From assembly GCF_018691265.1 (NCBI RefSeq), contig NW_024881283.1:6173731-6237730 (forward strand): a DNA stretch of 64,000 nucleotides, written 5' to 3'. The notes below the pieces were generated by a model. The model ran no database searches. It worked only from the letters and a program-made list of their open reading frames with translations, and was not told the origin of the DNA. Positions 1 through 12,527 of this stretch are shown here, piece after piece; position 1 is the first letter of the stretch, and every line of letters begins with the position of its first letter. This DNA is from Tyto alba. Taxonomy: Eukaryota; Chordata; Aves; Strigiformes; Tytonidae. A program made the translations under genes and the position numbers.

Positions 1-822
1 TGCTGGAGCATTTCCAGAGATGCCCCGTGCGGTGGCTGAACCCTTCCCAAAGTGTTCACATCAGCCTTCCAGCCTTCGTGTCTTCCTGACTATCTTGAAA
101 ACCTTAAATTAAACAAATGGTCAGCTCCTGGCAGAGACAGGGGCAGAAGAGTCTTGTTTTTAAACAAAGAACAGGAGACTGAGGAAATACTTTTTTTTTT
201 TTTTCCTTTACACCAAACTAATGTTTGCATGATTTAAAAATAGCTGCTAGAAGAAAAAAATCAAAAATATTTCTGGCTGAAAAGGGAAAACAGGTCTGCA
301 TTTGTATTTACCTGGCTCAGTAATTCCCATGTTCTACATATACGTTATTTTGCAGACAAGTTGTTCAGCTCTTTACACCCACGTGCTACAGCCAGAAATA
401 CAGTATGCCTCTTGCATGTAAGCAGACAACTGCAAAATGCCAATCTGTCGTGCAAGGCAGTGAGATTTTGGATAAGATTTTCCAAGCAACTGTACTTTCC
501 AGTAAAAGTCCAGATTGCTGATATTCACCCGCAGGCACTACGGGGGTAGGGGATGTCTCCTAACAACGTCACAGGAACAAAGGAGAGTCCCAAACCCCGA
601 CTCGTGCCTTCGGAAACGTCCCTCATTGCAGGAGGAAGTAGGTTGCGTGTGTATTGGTATCAGTGAATCTGTTGGCTCGCGGGGCTGGCGCAGCATCTCT
701 GATGCTGGACGGAGCTCCAGGCACTACAGGAAATTCTGACGATGCCGCGGGCTTTCTGGGAGGTCTGCAGGCAGAGGGGGGCCACGAGAAAACCGCACAA
801 TAACAGAACATACAGCTCTCAC
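1..822 (-). other. Intron 2 (partial) of the CCN-family gene
   Basis: The sequence runs from the donor after the IGFBP exon to the window edge. It was read on the minus strand for a VWC-type exon and none was seen. It contains a short T run near 190 and no repeat that I recognise. Confidence 0.5.
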
Positions 823-3800
823 CTAAGCAGATCCCGCTGCCTCTGTGGGTTTTGGAGAAGTCGCAGTAGAGTCCCTTGTGATGATCACAGGGTTTCTGCA
901 GGGAACAGAGCTCGCCAAGCTGCCTGGCACACACCTTGCAGCAACCACAGGCATCCAACACATGGCTGGTGCCAGCGGGGCACTGCAGAGGCTGGGAGGG
1001 ACACTGGCATGGATACGTGCAGGCCTGCGGTTCTACCTGGAGGGCAGACAAGCCGTGGAGAGAATGAGTCTCCCGCAAGCCAGCCAGGCAGAGAAATGAA
1101 AAACACGATTCTGCTTCAAGCACAGACACCCCATCCAGAGGAGGGAAGACTGGCTTCGCCCTCCACCGGGGAGCCCTGCTGCAGAGGATGTGCGTGCAGC
1201 TCCTGAGGACTCGTGGGACTAATCTTTTTCTCATCCCTAACTCATCTGGAGCTCAAGGAGAAAAAAAAAAAAAAAAAAAAAAAAAATGCCTCTGGGAAGC
1301 AGGGCCAAAACAAACAGGACAAGCAGTAGCTTGGAGTCCCATGCACAGCTCAGCCCCCCACTTCCCTGGAAGCAATAAAACAGTGATTATTAACAGTAAG
1401 CAATTCCCAGCTCTTACATAGCACTGCACAGGAGAAAACATCAAAGCACTCCGCAGCAGCAGCAGCCTCAGTCCAAAGATAGAAAAACTGAGGTGCATAG
1501 CGAAAGGACTTGCCCAAAGTCAGCCAGCAGGACTGCGGCAGTGCTGAAAACCAACCCAAAAGCTCCCGAGTCCCATTTTGTCCCCTGGATCTCAAACTTC
1601 CTTCATTATTCCCAGAGATGTGCCCTCTTCTTTCCCCTTTCCAGAGAACGCAGCATAACCAACCTTCCTTGGGACCTTGTGAACCTACAGCCGCCCCACC
1701 TGGCAGCGTTTCAGAAGTGCTGGGCACCTCTCGAAACCCACTCTTGGCTTTTATGCCACTTCGGATGCTAAACAGAGATCAGGCTATGTCTGAAGGAGCA
1801 TTACCTGCTCTGAAAAACCCAGGATGCTTCAAGCGCTCCAGTAACTCAGTCTGTGGCCTCCTTGTCCTGAATCAGCTCGGAGCAGGCACACCAGCCTCAG
1901 CTCTGGATGTGCCCAGATTTGAATAAGGTGTAAAACCATGACTGTGAAAGGTGCAGAGCGTATGGGCTCTCAAGGTCCTCTTATAACTCCTCAGCAACAC
2001 CAGTGTGCCACCTCTAGCCTGGTTTTCTGTTGAGCTTCTGCCCACTAAAATTCTCCAGGTAGCAGGGAGGGATGCAAGAGCACTACTGAACGTGCTGCGC
2101 GGTGCTTAGACAGGGGCCAGCTCCCAGCCCAGGGGCAGCTGCTGCCGCAGGGCCGATACAACCCTCGCACGGGGACGATGCCAGCAAAACGCTTTGGGAA
2201 GCTGAGCTGGGGTGAAGGGGACAGCACCCCACGGCACAGAGGCCTCACAGCTCCACTGCCACCCAGGGAGAGGGGCTGCAGCAGTGGGAAGGAGCCTGAG
2301 GGCAGGCAGGAGGGGGCACACCTGGAACGGAGGTCAAAAAAATATCTTGCTACGGCTCTGTCTGCACTTGTTATATCCCATCCAGCCCTTGCTTGTGAAA
2401 CAGCTTCCTTGGATATGGTGTTTGTCACCAATAACAGTAGTAAAACTGTTCCAGCTGTTTTGACTGTTGCTCAAAACAGCTGCTCTGACTTGAGCTCACA
2501 TGGGGTCAGAAGATGCCAACTGCTTTGTACTTCTGTAACAACCAGCGCAGTATGGTGTAGGACAGAGATCAGACTGAATCTTAACTCGCAAGTCCTCCCA
2601 GAGTCTCTCCCTGCTCAGCAGGAATCGGTAAAATTCTCCTTGAAAACTCCGAGCGCAAAGTATTTTGGAAACAAGCCTCTCCTGCCTGTAGCCCAGCTGT
2701 TCTCAGACGGCAGTCTCAGAGCCACTCGCTGGGAGCTGGCACGTCACAGGGATCTCTTCCCGACTGCTGAAGTGCATTAAAAGACGCTAAAAATACATAA
2801 ATGCTTTCCTACTGGTTTTCATGTATGCAACCGCTGTAGCTGCCAAAAGGACGTGTTATTCAACCATGGATGAGTGGGTGGGGGGTACATGAGATCATAA
2901 AAGAGGCAAAGCATTCCTAACACAGGACCTATATTAAGATGCAATCCAAGCACTTAAAAAAAATAATGACAACAAGCATTTTCCAATGCAGTGTCAGCCA
3001 CAGGCCATATAAAGAAACACTCTCAGAATAGCTCTCCTACTGAAAAACCAACCAAAACAACCTCTTTCAAGATAACAGAGAATGCAATGGAATTAACCGA
3101 GTTTTCTTCCTCGCCTTCATTAATCATTGTTAGCGCTATTTATTTCTTTTAATAACTCACCCAAAGAAACCAGACCACCTGGTTTTACCTTCTGTTCACA
3201 ATCAGCTTCACTTCCTCATTATGTTACAGCTGCTTTTCAGCACGAGAACATCTGGATTGCGATCTCCAGCGTATCAGAGACCCGCTGGGAAGCTGCACCC
3301 CTGCCTCTGCTGTGCCTCATTTCCCCCACCTGTGAGCAGAAGCACAGCTTAAAAGGCCCAATTCATCCATGTTTGCAGGGTTCTTTTCAATACTTCGAGG
3401 TTTTCTAACACTTCAAGATTTTCCAATCAGTCAGCTCAGACATGCCTCTTCATCACCCAGTCCACCGGGCGCTAGGGTGTGTTGGGGCTCCTCTTTGCTT
3501 GTTTGATTAGTGAGCAAAGTCAGCTCATGCTATTTATGATTCCCATTCCTCTCACGAGCCCAAGAGACAAGAGAATGAGCTGAAATCTTTTTTGGCTCAT
3601 GCACGCTCAACAGTGAGCACTGAATAACTTCTTCAGTTGGGAACAGCTGGTAGAAAGTTACTGTTGAACCAACTTCCTAGAGTTCTCCATTACTTAATTT
3701 GCTTTCACAGCAATTTCAAGTAGGCTAAATAATGAATTATATTGCAGTGGCATGGAGCACCCTTCAGCCTTCGATACAGTGTGGAAACTGCCCAAACTGT

Positions 3801-6225
3801 CCCCAAGAACTGCAAGGACCCGCATTCAGGGCTTGGCTACAGACCCATAAGTAACACAAAGACCAGCACAGAATGTGCCACTGTCCTGGGTGCAGAGGGA
3901 TTCAACTGCGAGAACATTTCATTTTCTTCCCTCTGCAGAAGGGTCTGTCCCCAAAACTACACTTTTACCTTCCTTGAGGAGGATCCTAACTTCACATTCA
4001 CTATAGCCTTGACCTTGTTTCTGTTGAGGCTAGCAGTGCATTTCTGTGAACTTTGAGAGCAGCAGAACGGAGCCAGCGTTAGAGATCAAGGCTACAGATT
4101 TAGGAAAGCGCTAAAGCCTGGAATATCAGCTCTCCCTGCTCTCGGCTTTGCTGGCAGCTCTCATATCAACGACAAACACCACGTGTGAATCTGCCACTCC
4201 CGGGACCCCCGAGCGATGGCCAAGCCACAGCAGGAGTGCAAACAGTCTGACTAGAGGATTCCCTTGCCTGTGCTCCACGCATGTGCTCCACCACTGACTC
4301 CCAGGTCCCATCTGCTCAGCTGACAAGCCAGAACAAGCTTCCTCCCAACTGCCAGCACCAAACCCAGTTACCTGGGGGGAAAGAAAAAGTTAGAATGTTC
4401 TTCCTGCTTCATATTCACAGAAAACCTCTTCCCCCTACACCCTCAGGAAGGCATGAGCAGGGCAAGATGAGCTCACACCACTGCAGCCGTCCTGTGGCAT
4501 CGTCAGGACTCCTCATTCCTGATCAGACAATGTCCACGTGAGCCCAGGGAACCAGCTAAGAGAGCCAAACCAAAGAGGATTTTTAAAATGCGTTTGGGCT
4601 CATGACTGCATTCAAAGGGCTTGGAAAGGAGCATTTTGAAGCTGAGCTAGCTGTTTGCAAAGTGCTTTGAGAGCCAGGGGTTAATGCTGCAAGGTAGAAG
4701 TAATATAACAAACCCATAACTGGTTCTCTTTCACACTCCAAGACTGGCAGTAGACAAAGCAGCCAAAACGCAGCTATTCACATCTTCCAAGCACCGAATT
4801 ATCATGGATAATACCTGCTCTCCCTCCGTCACGGGCTCTCAAGGCACCTTCCCAACGTTGCTGCAGCACGTTGTACAACAGCCTATTATGAGAGACAAGA
4901 ACCACTACCCCCATTTCACAGACAGAGAGCCGAGGCGTGGAGACTTGCCCAAGCTGAGCCTGGCAGAGCTAAACATAACTCCCAGCAGTCCTGGTTCTGC
5001 TCTCATCTCTGAACAACACAGGAGGCAGATGCGGTAGCAACAGCTCTCATTTCCTTGCTCAATCCACTAAACATCACTCCCAGAGCTCAAAGAAAGTCAA
5101 AAGTCCCATTTCTGAGGCAGTTGACAGGTTTAGAGAAAATGACATCACTGCAGAGTAACTGTAGAATCATAGAACACCAGGTCGGAAGGGACCTCAAGGA
5201 TCACCTGGTCCAACCTTTCTTGGCAAAAATAATACATTTGGTAATCATAAAGGGTCACAGCAGTGGGAGTCACTGCTATCACCTGTATGACCAATCTGAT
5301 GCTGGCAAAGCTGGCTCTCTGCAAGAATCAAGAAGATCATCCCAAACCACAGGAGTTACCCTGAGATCACAGCGGTGTTCGGTGCACAGGACACCTTGCC
5401 TGGCAGGACAGGGGCTGGCACACGCTGCGTGCTGCCCCAAGCAGCCAAACAGACCTTGTCAACCAGAAGTTTATGGCACCTACCCGCACAACAAGCCGTG
5501 CAAGGCACAGCGGCTCTGTGAACCTCATTTCTTCACTGATCCAAAAGGCACTTACTGCAGTTTAGATACATTAATGACCGCAGCAATGCTCCTGCTATTA
5601 CTGGCACTGTAATAGCACACAAAAGTCCTAAGCAGAATCAGCTGCTCTGTCAAGCACTTGTATTAACACAAAAACAGGCACAAATCCTGCTCTGGAGAGG
5701 CTGCAGTCTAGTTTCCCCCGTGGGATCACTCTTTTTGGGAACACATGGGTGGATTCAGTGGCAGCTGGGGAAGGATGGTTATGGTAAGGAACTGGGATAT
5801 GAGACTTTTATTCCTTGCAGTGACATAAACTCAGTGACTTCACCTCTCTCTGTTCTCTTCTCCCCCCTTGTAAGCCAGAGCTGGCTTCTAGCTCACATGA
5901 GTGGAGTGAAGCAAAATCCATTCACATTTGCCAAGAGCTTTGAGATCCGTAGGTGACAGGCGTTACGCGCGGTGCAGCTCCGCGCGTGATTTAGTTACAC
6001 GGTGCATTTGCACTGCTCCGCTAACAGCCAAACTGCTCTCAGAAACCTTCGGAGGCAGGTGGCAGCTGGGAAGAGTTATTCAGCCTAAAGCATTCACATG
6101 CATCAAAGCAAGAAGCTGCAATGCCCAGGCAGCAAACGGAGCTGCTGCAGTGCAATACATACCCAGCCAGGCGCAAGGAGGAGGAGGAGCAGGGTCCAGG
6201 TCACTGTCCCCAGGTTGCCAGACAT
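823..6225 (-). CDS. CCN-family matricellular protein, 5' part (signal peptide and IGFBP domain), runs off left edge
   Basis: Two minus-strand coding exons join in frame. Exon 1 (6225-6163) gives 21 codons, starting MSGNLG and then a run of six leucines ending APGW: a typical signal peptide followed by a GTATGT donor. Exon 2 (1036-823) follows a CCCTCCAG acceptor in the same phase and ends at a GTGAGA donor after GICL, phase 1. It encodes a complete N-terminal IGFBP domain with 12 cysteines, including ACGCCKVC (CCN genes usually have GCGCC) and a CCN-like stretch CARQLGELC..PCDHHKGLYCDF. CCN proteins are secreted, cysteine-rich ECM signalling factors with IGFBP, VWC, TSP1 and C-terminal knot modules, usually one per exon. 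The VWC and later exons are not found in 1-822, so they should lie off-window. Residues resemble CCN1, CCN2 and CCN5 in different places, so I do not assign a paralog. The IGFBP domain and exon layout are clear; linking the two exons is inference from phase, order and the promoter. Confidence 0.8.
1261..1286 (+). repeat. Poly(A) tract, 26 bases
   Basis: An uninterrupted A run is followed by ATGCC. No target-site duplication or gene body was recognised beside it, so it is best treated as a simple repeat. Confidence 0.9.
1478..1575 (+). repeat. MIR-like SINE remnant
   Basis: AAACTGAGGTGCATAG followed by GGACTTGCCCAAAGTCAGCC matches the conserved MIR core (gaggctcagagaggttaag..cttgcccaaggtcacac) at high divergence. 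Confidence 0.55.
4895..5015 (+). repeat. MIR-like SINE remnant
   Basis: A CCCATTTCACAGACAGAGAG segment, then GACTTGCCCAAGCTGAGCCT and GGCAGAGCT, follow the MIR core order with many substitutions. Confidence 0.5.
5163..5235 (-). repeat. CR1 LINE 3'-end fragment
   Basis: AGAATCATAGAACACCAGG, then GGAAGGGACCTCAAGGATCA and CCTGGTCCAACC, are the reverse complement of the avian CR1 3' end. This is the least diverged repeat in the left half of the window and one of the main signs that the DNA is from a bird. Confidence 0.85.
5965..5987. repeat. Perfect 8-bp GC-rich inverted repeat with 7-nt spacer
   Basis: ACGCGCGG and CCGCGCGT are exact reverse complements separated by TGCAGCT. The element has an unusually high CpG density for its surroundings and lies about 175 bp inside intron 1 of the CCN gene. 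Confidence 0.8.
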
Positions 6226-6289
6226 CCCGAGTAAAGGGAAGGGAGGGGATTCAGGCTGCCGACTGACTCACTCCTTCTCCTTCGGAGTT

Positions 6290-6365
6290 TCTCCTCTCTC
6301 TTTGGAGAAAGTTGCACACCAGCTCCTCTTTAAATAGCCTCCTGGAGGGGGCGTGCCCCGCGCTT
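6290..6365 (-). promoter_or_regulatory. TATA-type promoter of the CCN-family gene
   Basis: Read on the minus strand, a GC box/KLF-type element (GGCACGCCCCC, about 6360-6347) precedes a TATA-like CTATTTAAAG (about 6338-6328). A start site would fall near 6305, leaving roughly 80 nt of 5' UTR before the ATG at 6225. A CACGTG E-box lies further upstream near 6500. A strong TATA promoter fits the inducible expression known for CCN genes. I see no clear CArG box. Confidence 0.6.
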
Positions 6366-7278
6366 GAGTGACAATCTGGAAAGCAAGCCGAAATGGGTGC
6401 AACAAAAAATGTCCAAATTCCAGGGAACATGAGCAGATTCCTGTGGCCCTGGCGGTTACGGGGCTGCCGGCACAGCCTGCAGCTTGGTTACTTTCCACGT
6501 GGGTAAATCAGATCCCAGTAAAAGCAGGATTATTATTTTTTAATTTTTCCTCTTCTTAACTCCAGAAGTATGAAGCCTGTGACAACTTTCTTGACACAAC
6601 CCCCCTTTCCATACCTACATCCATTCCTCTTTGGCTGCAAGAACTGAGGACTTAAATAAGTACAGCTTTGTGGTGCTCAATGTTTTTCCTTTGAACAGGA
6701 GGGAAAGATGGAAAGTTCAGCACTGTTAGGTGCAATTAGGTACCATAACTGACCGTGCATCACCAGTGCTTGCTGCTGCCAGCTCCAAGAAATGAAAGTT
6801 TCATGACTATAAAGGCTGCTGTCTGAACTCCTGCAAGGAGGAGCTGCTTGTTTTACGAGGCAATGAAAAGCCATGGGGTGACAGTTATTGATAAAGGGCA
6901 GCAGTTCCCCATCGTGCTTTATTTGCACCTTGGGATAGATGCAGGATATAACATATTTTTATCTCAGGGCATGATCCTTTCTGTTTGCTGCTGAAATATA
7001 GAACCAGGCTTCTGCACAGCCTGCACAAGATGACTTTTAGAATATGAAAGAGTTGGTTTGTGTATTAAAGAGTTGTTTTGTTTATTCCCAAACAGCAAGA
7101 GGAATGCTGCCATGGCAAGATGAAGAGAAGGAGTGCAGCAGAGGGCACTCTTAGTCCTCACTGGCCTGGGGCGTGACAGAGCAGGTTGGGTACGGGACAG
7201 GAATCCTCTGTGCTGCACATCAAGTGGCCTTAAAAAGATGGAGTCGTGCCTTTGAGTCAGGGACCTTTCCAGCGTGGG

Positions 7279-7364
7279 AGTGCTGCAAGATCTATGGGCT
7301 TACTTTGGGCCAACATAAAGCAGTGCTGCAAGATCTGTGTGCTGCCTTCGGGCCAAGATAAATC
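7279..7364 (+). repeat. Two-copy tandem duplication, 43-bp period
   Basis: AGTGCTGCAAGATCT starts both units, at 7279 and 7322. Each then continues to GGGCCAA(C/G)ATAAA. The copies differ at several middle positions, so the duplication is not recent. Confidence 0.85.
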
Positions 7365-10300
7365 AAGGAGCAGGCGAGTATGCAGAATGCACTGTGCCAT
7401 ACAGTCCCTACCACATCCCAGCAGGGGGTACTGGGAAGTAGGACAGAAAATGAAGAAAAATACAGGGAGTGTGCAGTGGGTCATTTAAATTCAGTCTCCT
7501 GCCTTCCTCCCTCCAAGTGTAGGGCATCTCAGCTGGGAATCAAGTGCTGCATTTTACTCAGGTCCTTTCAGGTGCCTGTGCAACACCAGATCAGCCTCCA
7601 CACTCCCTATGCCACTGTTTGTCCACTGCTGAAAACAGACAACTCTGACTTTTAATTAATTAGCACCTGGAAAGCCGCTTGGGATTTGGGGCTGGAGGGC
7701 ATTAGCACAGTGCAAACCACCTCAGATGCACCTCCTTCTCTTCCGTAAGATGAGGGATTTCACAATCATTTCCACAACAGCTACCTCTACTAATGTCACA
7801 ATGAAGGATTATGTTTCCACACAAAAGATTTGATGTACTGGAGGTGGCATAAACATCCAGTGCCCTAGAGCAGCTCAGAGCTAAAGGCAGTCTACCTGGA
7901 TATACATTTCCTCCCTTTTTGGAAGGCTTGGCACTTTAAACTATGTTGTTGCCTCACAATTTTGCAGGACGTTTTCCCACTGCTCGTAAATAAAACAGGG
8001 ATAAAGTTCTACACACCTCTGTTCTCGTTTTCTCACACAGCAAGAATATAAACCACAGCTGAATTCCAAGTCATATGGGGCATTCGAAGGTGTCGTATTT
8101 GTGCCTTTTTAAAAGGACAGTGTGTAATGTATGGCTTGATTCATACATTGCTCTTCGTCCAAGAAGCAGCAGTTGCACCTTGGACCATGATCTTCCAAAT
8201 TCAGCTTTTAACATAAACCTGCTGCATGACCTCGAATGAACTGTTCAACCAAAGCCAGAACACTTGCTCACCTGTCAGTTTTGTGGGGAATATTCAGCAC
8301 TAAACCACATTATGATGGCTGATTAAGTTTTCAATCTACAATAAAGGAATAATTCGATTATAAAACATCCTTACCAAGCTGCTCATCATCATCCACCTGA
8401 ATGCTTTCATCTTCCCAGAGCAGTAGCATAAGCAAAATGTACCGAGTTGCAATCCTGCTCATCCTTCAAGCCACCTTAGCTCTGCCACAGCCAGCTGCCT
8501 CCCCTTCCTCGCCAAGAGACGAGCATCTGGATCCACTCCAGATCCTTTACTGGACAGCAGAACCAACATTTTGCACCGGTCTCTTCACTGCACGGTGCCA
8601 GGAGCGGTGCTGAACCCTCCAAATGAGGGTTGCTGGGGACAGTGGAGCTGACTTTGCCTCTCAGAGCCCAGAGCAAGTCTGCCACAAAGGCACCTTTTTA
8701 CTGCAAGCTGAAAAAAAAGTAGAGGAGCAGCAGGACACGAAGGACAAGTGTCAGCTGGAGATCCCTGGATTTTGGGAGCCCTCTGCACCCATGGTGCAAG
8801 ATTTTCTTAGGACAACCAAAACTACCCGTAGTGCTAACAGCTGAACTGTTCACCCCACTGGACACGCCAGTTGCCAAGAAGCAAGAGAAGAACATGAAGG
8901 TTAAGTGACTCAGAATGATCAAAGGAAGGAAACACCCAAGTTAACACCAATTTGCATCTCTTCTTTTTGCCTGAGCTGCCTCAAGTGAAGGGATAAAGAT
9001 GTCAACCCTGCTTAAAATCTCCCCCAAGCAAAGAAAAATGGGTGTTTAATTCACCTTGTTACGTTCTTCTGGGTTCACTCACCATGCCCAACCAGTAGCT
9101 TTCCTGAATTTATAGTAATTTAAAAAAGACATTTAGATAATTGCTAAAATTCACATAAGGATAAGGAATAAAATAAAGGCAAGCACACACACAGTTTTTT
9201 GGCCTAGCGCGATCTCTCCCAGTGGCACTCTGCCTGCAGAAGTCAAAATAAAAAGCCGGTACAAGCAGCATGGCAGGGGGAATCATGCTCATCCAGCCCT
9301 CAATGACTTCAGAGCTGTCCCCTGTCTCAAAGCCGCTCGGTTGTCCACAGGACGTGCTGGTGGCTCTCAGGACTGCTCCTTACGGGAAGGTTTTCATTCT
9401 CACAGCTGGCCAGTCTTGGCAGAAGTCACTGCTGGAGTGGATCACAGGCAATCACTCTAATTTGGCACTCTTTTAACTTTATGAGTCTTGCTGCAATTAT
9501 ATCAAACATAGATTTGGCCCAGCAAAGATGGTGAGGTTCATCCAGCTAGACGGTCTGAAACACAGGAATTTCACTTAATTGTTCATTACCCAACTACTGA
9601 CACCTGCTTGATGTGTCCTGCTCACATGCTCAGGCTAAACTGATTGCCAGATCTGGGGCCATGAAGGAGTCCCGTCCCCTGCTTTTTGCCTTCTGTAGTT
9701 TAATGATAAGGTTCAATTCTTAAGATTGGCTGGGCACTTTCACCCAGTTTCTCCCCTGCTGATAAAAAAGTGACACTGTTGATTTCTCCATCTGTGGTAT
9801 ATTACTAATAAAAGACCAAGCCCCATCAATGTCTACCAAGGTTGTAAGTCTGCTGCAAGTTTGGGAAGTAGTTCTGCAGGTCCGTGTGCTTTGGGGTAGG
9901 ACAGGTGAGCAGCCTCAGAATGCTTTTGGGCTAAACATGATTCCCAGAGACTTAACAGCTGAGAAGGTCTCTTCCAGACCGGTGTTCCAGTTCAAGTTCA
10001 GTTCTAATTCAGCATTTGCCTAGAGGGACATTTGGGGTCAGATTCACACCATCTAATCCTTAGGCACTTAATTAAGGCATCTACATGAGAAGCCTGATCT
10101 CTCTAGGTGCTCTTTATAATCCATGGAGAAGGACCGAAGCTCCTGAACGGCTTTCTCATGGTCCCTGTCTCCATTGCTCCATATGCACCAGCTGTATCAT
10201 GATATTATTTGCTGTAAATTTTCAAGAAAAAGTGGCAACACCAGAGCTCAGCAAAAGCTAAATGGGACGGCATATCTGACTCCAGTCTGGGTGGGAAAGG

Positions 10301-10764
10301 CTACCCTGCCCTAAGAACGGAAAGGGCAGGAAAATTCACCCCTCCCCACTTCAGCCCAGCCTTGGGATGAGATCCTGACTGCACGGAAACACCCACTGGC
10401 TGCAGCAGAGCTAGGATTCCCCTCTCCCCCCAGCTTGCCAGATACTGCAGCCCCGAGAGAGAGGGCACACTGCTGTGCCCATCGTTTAAGGGATGTCAAG
10501 CAGGGAACAAATTTTGTCCCTGGCTGCAGAGTTCACTAATGAAGTCTACAGTTGTTTTAGTTCTGGAAGGAACACTCCATTGTATTTGAGGATTTATTGT
10601 GAAATCGAAGCCTATCAAGGGATGCAAAACTTGGGATGGGTGGGGTGCCTGCTGATGTCCTTACAAAGGAAGTAAATATGTAAAAATGGTCTTGGCATCA
10701 TGAGTTTGGAAAGAGCCAGTGCTAAGATTCAGAGCTTGCCAGCAACAGCACACAGTCTCTTCTG

Positions 10765-10791
10765 AAAAAAAAAAAAAAAAAAAAAAAAAAA
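10765..10791 (+). repeat. Poly(A) tract, 27 bases
   Basis: A pure A run is followed by ATGCCCC. It resembles the tract at 1261 in length and in the bases that follow, but no shared flanking element was recognised. Confidence 0.9.
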
Positions 10792-11959
10792 TGCCCCTTT
10801 GGAGCCTGATCTTGACAGGATGAAAAAAGCCTGTTCTGCAGCTTCCCAAAGAGTGTGCAACCAAGGGCACCCAGGGGGGCTACCAGGAAGGACACTAAAC
10901 CCCATTTGTCAACGCATAGGATTCCTATTTCAGAACAAGTGAACAGTAAGGAAGTCAACACTTCTAAGGAATTGTTGCACATATACGCAACAAGAAGCCT
11001 TCCCAAAGCAGAGCACCTCAGGCGTTGAGCTCTTTGCAAAAAATGGGCCTTGGTTTTGGAAGCAAAAGACTTGACAGTCTTCTCCCACCTTTTTGCCCTG
11101 TTTCTGTTGTGAAAAATCTGGGCTTTCACCCCAATGCAGGGCTTAGCCAGCTGGGAGGCTCTCAGGCCAGCTCGGACCGTTCTAATTGTCTGACCTGCCT
11201 ACTTGCCTAAGGTAGGCTGGAGGATTTTGCCTAAATAATGCACAAGATCCTGCAACAAAGGTTCCTGTGTCCAGCTTCTGTATTCTGCCTCCTGGCAGGC
11301 TGCAAGCAGCTCTGAATGCGGCGAAGAGGCAGAAGCTCATGCACAGCCCGGGCTCTGGGCTGGAGCTCCGGGGAGCCCGACCTAACACCCAAGACCTGCG
11401 TGACCTGGGCACAGTGTGGCTTCAGCCCCTTCAAAGAGGGGTCCAGAAGGGGCTGTCAGCACAGCTCGCTCCCGGACCTGGCAGTGCCAAACATCAGCCC
11501 TCCAGGGAAATGCCGACAGAGCTGCCAGCAATCACACTGAGCCTCAAGGTTTGTCAAGGTGCAATAAAAAAGTACCTGTTGCCTGCAGACTAGCACAGGT
11601 CTCCAGGTGGTAGTGTAACAGTGGGTGACCTGATACCCTTAACAGCTGCAAAACTGGAATACAAAGGTGAGTCGCCATCAGGGCCAGGAGCATTTGTGCC
11701 AAGACATTGGCTCGCACGGAACTGCAGGAGGAACAGGCCCTGGGAGGAAACAAGCAACTGCACCCACCTGTGAAATGGATGCTTCCTTGGGTTTTTCCAC
11801 TTCTTAACTTACTGCATGCTTAATTATCCTGAAGGAAAACTGCAGGGAGGGAGGGTATGTTTAAGGTAGACTTGGGCAGGCTCATTTAAGGAGGCCTCCT
11901 GATCTACAGGAGTCTTTTGGTGCACAGCTCTGCTGTGTGTGAATAGCACTCTGTCTTTC

Positions 11960-12095
11960 ATGAGATTTGGTCGTCACAACACCTGCACAGATGAGGCACT
12001 AAAGGATGTGCTCAAGGTAATATGGCTTGTGAAAGAGAAGGAACTAACATGAGGTCTCTCTAGCTGTGGGCTACTGCATTGATCACCGGGTTCTA
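11960..12095 (+). repeat. Possible MIR-like SINE remnant
   Basis: CACAGATGAGGCACTAAAGG, then GTGCTCAAGGTAATATGGCT, keep the spacing of the MIR core with heavy divergence. Confidence 0.35.
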
Positions 12096-12527
12096 CCACC
12101 CCCTGACTAAGCAGCCACTCTGCCATCATTACCAGGAGCTTTTTCTAGTGCCTAAGTGCACTGCTGTGTCTACACAGCCACATGGAAAAGGGTGCAAGGT
12201 TGAATTCTCCACTGGACCCCATCTCTCCACAGACCTCTGTCATTACCTAAGCTCAAAGGCTCTCTGCCCTAAAATCCAGGACTCTGCCCCTCCATCAAAC
12301 AGCTCTGCTGCAATCAATAAGTCTTCCCTAACTTACCCCAGCTGCACATCTCACACTGACTCAACAGGCAGCAACAGGTCCCTGAGCTCTGCCAGGCTGG
12401 TAAGACCTGGAGGGGTGGGTGGCCTACCAGGACTTGTGTGCATCTCTCATTAGGGATTTGGGCTTCCAACAGAAGCCTGCCCACACCTTTCCCATTCAGG
12501 TTTTGGAAAAAATCCAGCTCATTACAT

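Larger units (their letters stand above)
1037..6162 (-). other. Intron 1 of the CCN-family gene
   Basis: About 5.1 kb lie between the signal-peptide and IGFBP exons. The intron holds a 26-base A tract, two MIR-like remnants, one CR1 fragment and a perfect GC-rich inverted repeat, each listed separately. No additional coding exon is evident. Confidence 0.6.

Noticed and set aside
823..1036. IGFBP exon as part of HTRA, IGFBP, KAZALD or ESM1
   Set aside because: The spacing and the ARQLGELC..PCD..KGLYCDF stretch are characteristic of CCN proteins, and the upstream exon is a bare signal peptide as in CCN genes.
1261..1286. A tract as tail of a processed pseudogene
   Set aside because: No poly(A) signal, gene body or target duplication recognised upstream; same for 10765-10791.
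5055..5612. 185-codon plus-strand open frame
   Set aside because: It crosses the CR1 fragment, has no domain pattern and lies in the CCN intron.
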